Assembly: GCA_030841965.1 (NCBI GenBank)
Contig: JAUUSJ010000104.1
Coordinates: 1 to 14,733, forward strand
Source of the DNA: Blautia sp.
GTDB taxonomy: Bacteria; Bacillota; Clostridia; Lachnospirales; Lachnospiraceae
DNA: 14,733 nucleotides
Reading direction: 5' to 3'
This document shows positions 13,028 through 14,733 of the stretch, one piece after another. How positions within the stretch are numbered: position 1 is the first letter of the stretch; every line of letters begins with the position of its first letter. Under the pieces are notes generated by a model that saw only the letters and a list, made by a program, of their open reading frames with translations, ran no database searches and had not been told where the DNA came from. The position numbers and the translations under genes are program-made.

Positions 13028-13522
13028 ATGAAAGTATTATATTTTATAAGCGGTACAATGGGAGTCGGCAAAACAACAGTATGTCAATATTTAAAAAAGC
13101 AATTACCAAATAGTGTTTTTTTAGACGGTGATTGGTGTTGGAATGCTTCTCCGTTTCAAGTTACAGAAGAAACAAAAACTATAGTTTGTAATAACATTTG
13201 TTATATGCTCAACAATTTTATTCACTGTTCTGCTTATGATAATATAATTTTTTGTTGGGTAATGCACCAACAAAAAATTATAGATAGTATCTTAGATCAA
13301 TTAGATTTATCAAATTGTAAACTTAAAAATATTTCTCTTGTCTGTAATAAAACTTCATTAAAAGAACGCCTTATTAAAGACATCACTGCTGGTATACGCA
13401 CCACTGATATAATTGAAAACAGTTTATCTCGAATTGATCTATATAAAAATTTACATACTGTGAAGCTTGATACTTCTAATAAAACTTTACAAGAAATCAC
13501 TACTGATATCATCAAAATCTAA
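13028..13522 (+). CDS. P-loop nucleotide kinase-like ATPase
   Basis: From the ATG at 13028 this is 164 residues. It opens with a Walker A loop (G9-x4-G14-K15-T16 in ISGTMGVGKTT), followed by a LID/substrate-type strand VFLDGDWCW (30-38). It resembles small AAA/P-loop kinases related to adenylate, shikimate or chloramphenicol kinases; the phosphorylated substrate is not evident. The start is chosen because AGGAG lies 6-7 nt upstream; an ATG at 13004 would add eight residues encoded by the ribosome site region. The sequence is markedly AT-rich compared with amt and PTS, hinting at separate acquisition. It stands alone, downstream of the TA-like pair by about 150 nt. Confidence 0.75.
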   Translation: MKVLYFISGTMGVGKTTVCQYLKKQLPNSVFLDGDWCWNASPFQVTEETKTIVCNNICYMLNNFIHCSAYDNIIFCWVMHQQKIIDSILDQLDLSNCKLKNISLVCNKTSLKERLIKDITAGIRTTDIIENSLSRIDLYKNLHTVKLDTSNKTLQEITTDIIKI

Positions 13523-13585
13523 TCTAAATTGTTCACGATACTGTCATGAGAATGACTACAAACTACATAAGTACTGTATATTACC

Positions 13586-13632
13586 TTTATCTGTTAAATG
13601 AATACTCTTTTTCTATTCATTTAACAGATAAA
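13586..13632. repeat. Perfect 19-bp inverted repeat with a T-rich loop
   Basis: TTTATCTGTTAAATGAATA (13586-13604) and its exact complement (13614-13632) enclose CTCTTTTTC. It lies 64 nt after the kinase stop. No T-run follows on either strand, so it is unusual as a terminator. The rest of 13523-13715 shows no gene. Confidence 0.85.
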
Positions 13633-13715
13633 ATGCAAAAAACATACTAAATATAGGTCTCTGTGCTTTTATATGATACGCAGCAAAAAAGGAATAGAAA
13701 CAATGGTCAATCTGA

Positions 13716-14115
13716 TTAACGTTTCGTATTGTGCAATGAAAATCCTTTCTTAGTTAGAAAGTATTCCATCACAAGCACGAAACTAAAAAGAAATGTGACA
13801 GAAGAAATTTGAGTTTTTCCGACGATTAAATTTTTGCTCAAGCATAATTTTAATAAAAAAACTTTCATACTTCCTGTTATAAGATTTAATATGGCAATAT
13901 ACACAATCTTCATGAAATCTTCTTCTGGAAGATTGAGATTCATATCTATTTTTGTCCATACCAATGGCCCTACGATTTTTGTGACATAAAATATAGCCGT
14001 TGCCAGTACAATCATCTTTGTTGTATTATATTTCGGTTTTCCACTATAAGAAAAAATTTTATAGAAAAGTATCGATCCCATAATATAAGTTGGAAGTTGT
14101 CGTATTAGTACCGTA
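13716..14115 (-). pseudogene. Truncated polytopic membrane protein gene
   Basis: On the minus strand an open frame gives about 133 residues with four hydrophobic helices (IMGSILFYKIF; MIVLATAIFYVTKIVGPLV; IVYIAILNLITGS; VTFLFSFVLVMEYFL). The only internal ATG near the front (YIMGSIL) has no ribosome site. The frame upstream runs directly into the TnpB-type right end at 14116, and the 16 residues there come from that element, so the true N terminus was probably cut off by insertion. The C terminus also ends abruptly. The profile would fit the membrane half of a sensor or accessory protein, but I do not recognise a family. Confidence 0.5.
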
Positions 14116-14300
14116 GTGAACCACCTATCACCTAAAGGTAATGGGCTTCTAAGGTGCTTACGCACCTATTTAAGAAGTTTGATTACTTATGCAATCCTTA
14201 TTCTTATTGGCGTGTCCACTTCGCCACTAGTGTATAGAGCCGTAAGGCTCACAACGTTACTTTTTGCTGTAAGCGGTATGACTACACTTTTTGCAGAAGG
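14116..14300 (-). ncRNA. Remnant of an IS200/IS605 TnpB element right end (omega-RNA-like)
   Basis: Read on the minus strand, this ends in GAAGCCCATTACC-TTTA-GGTGATAGG and then TGGTTCAC (14116-14122 for GGTTCAC), the layout of the 3' hairpin of TnpB omega-RNAs, after which the guide begins. Upstream lie two more hairpins: AGGTGC-GTAA-GCACCT and GAGCC-TTAC-GGCTC. Further upstream, frames broken by stops give FCKKCSHTAYSK and GHANKNKD, reminiscent of the TnpB zinc-finger tail. No tnpA or tnpB gene remains. Identification rests on remembered family features, not a search. Confidence 0.5.
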
Positions 14301-14364
14301 CTAACTGACGTTTAAAATTTTACGTACGGTACGATTAGACAGTACAACCATCTATTTTAACTTG

Positions 14365-14642
14365 TCAAAGTACGAATATGATGTGCTTACATATTTGCAT
14401 TATATCATGTGTTTTGTTGAAATACAATATTTTTAATATACTTCGTCGGGGGTAATGCCATTCATCCCACGGTCTAAAGACACATGGGTTTTCTGGTTTA
14501 TCTATTATAAATTCCATTTTTATAATCCGCCTTTCTACGAAAGTCACCGATGGGGTTATGAAACTTCTTAGATTATTTGCTTCAAACTTTTCTCCTACAC
14601 AATTTGCAGCGAACTGATGGAAAGCAATTTCAAAAACGTCTA
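14365..14642 (-). other. Unrecognised open frame ending in repeat copy 5
   Basis: The minus strand is open from the repeat boundary (14642) to a stop at 14365, about 92 codons, but the only start beyond the repeat is an internal ATG at 14517 with AAAGGCGG upstream, giving 50 residues (MEFIIDKPENPCVFRPWDEW onward). A good promoter lies inside its 3' part, which argues against a normal gene. It may be a fragment of a gene interrupted by the repeat. I recognise no family. Confidence 0.25.
14399..14427 (-). promoter_or_regulatory. Promoter reading toward the TnpB-end remnant
   Basis: On the minus strand TTGTAT (14422-14427) and TATAAT (14399-14404) are 17 bp apart. The first thing downstream is the omega-RNA-like region, then the truncated membrane gene, so it may be the old promoter of the interrupted gene or a driver of the RNA remnant. 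Confidence 0.5.
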
Positions 14643-14733
14643 GCCAGTACACAGCCAAGAGAGGGAAGCGATATCTATCCCCAAAAACGATAGAGAGTGG
14701 AGCGATTTTTCGATATACTTAGCTTTGCCGCTG
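14643..14733 (+). repeat. Structured repeat family, copy 5 (cut by window edge)
   Basis: This is the first 91 bases of the family, from GCCAGTACACAGCC to TTAGCTTTGCCGCTG. Its copy-specific outer segment is GGAAGC, followed by GATATCTATCCCC. The inner stem has the A form (GCGATTTTTCG). The rest lies beyond the window. Confidence 0.9.

Noticed and set aside
1..14733. CRISPR array
   Set aside because: The repeats are long, widely spaced, in both orientations and have no regular spacers; no cas genes are present.

Overview
The window is AT-rich DNA of a low-GC Gram-positive anaerobe, most likely a Lachnospiraceae-type Clostridia relative (Roseburia, Agathobacter or Lachnospira-like). This is inferred from AGGAGG-type ribosome sites, TTGaca/TATAAT promoters, an Rpn-family nuclease with AEGRAEG repeats, a DUF4258/YgiT pair, a PAP2–GT2/GtrA–phosphodiester glycosidase operon and an amt–PII pair. 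It is ordinary chromosomal metabolism broken up by mobile or decayed DNA. The organism assignment is an inference; no search was run.

Layout. Positions 1-1450 (minus strand) hold an Rpn/PD-(D/E)XK nuclease gene, a frameshifted remnant of its small ribbon-helix-helix partner upstream, and a decayed second copy of the nuclease 3' end downstream. Positions 2041-5328 (plus) are a tightly packed cell-envelope operon: a small hydrophobic ORF, a PAP2 lipid phosphatase, a GT2-GtrA glycosyltransferase, a membrane-anchored phosphodiester glycosidase and a small two-TM protein. Positions 5494-9871 are a sugar locus: a PTS IIBCA permease and an SGNH esterase on the minus strand, divergent from a LacI-family regulator that shares a 14-bp word with the PTS promoter. 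Positions 10030-11828 are amt-glnK, with a promoter that leads straight into an intrinsic-terminator-like leader hairpin. Positions 12249-13522 hold a DUF4258/YgiT toxin-antitoxin-like pair and a P-loop kinase. Positions 13586-14640 hold a long perfect inverted repeat, a truncated membrane-protein gene and what looks like the right end and omega-RNA of a lost IS200/IS605 TnpB element.

The most striking signal is a family of about 210-bp structured repeats present five times (1-99, 1619-1827, 8444-8656, 11877-12090, 14643-14733), in both orientations and always between genes. Each complete copy folds on itself through nested inverted repeats. The core is almost invariant, but the outer stem carries a 6-8 nt segment that differs in every copy and is mirrored exactly by its own opposite arm. 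Inner stems also show paired compensatory changes. This is what a structured RNA or a hairpin-DNA mobile element under structural constraint would look like. I do not recognise it as a named family.
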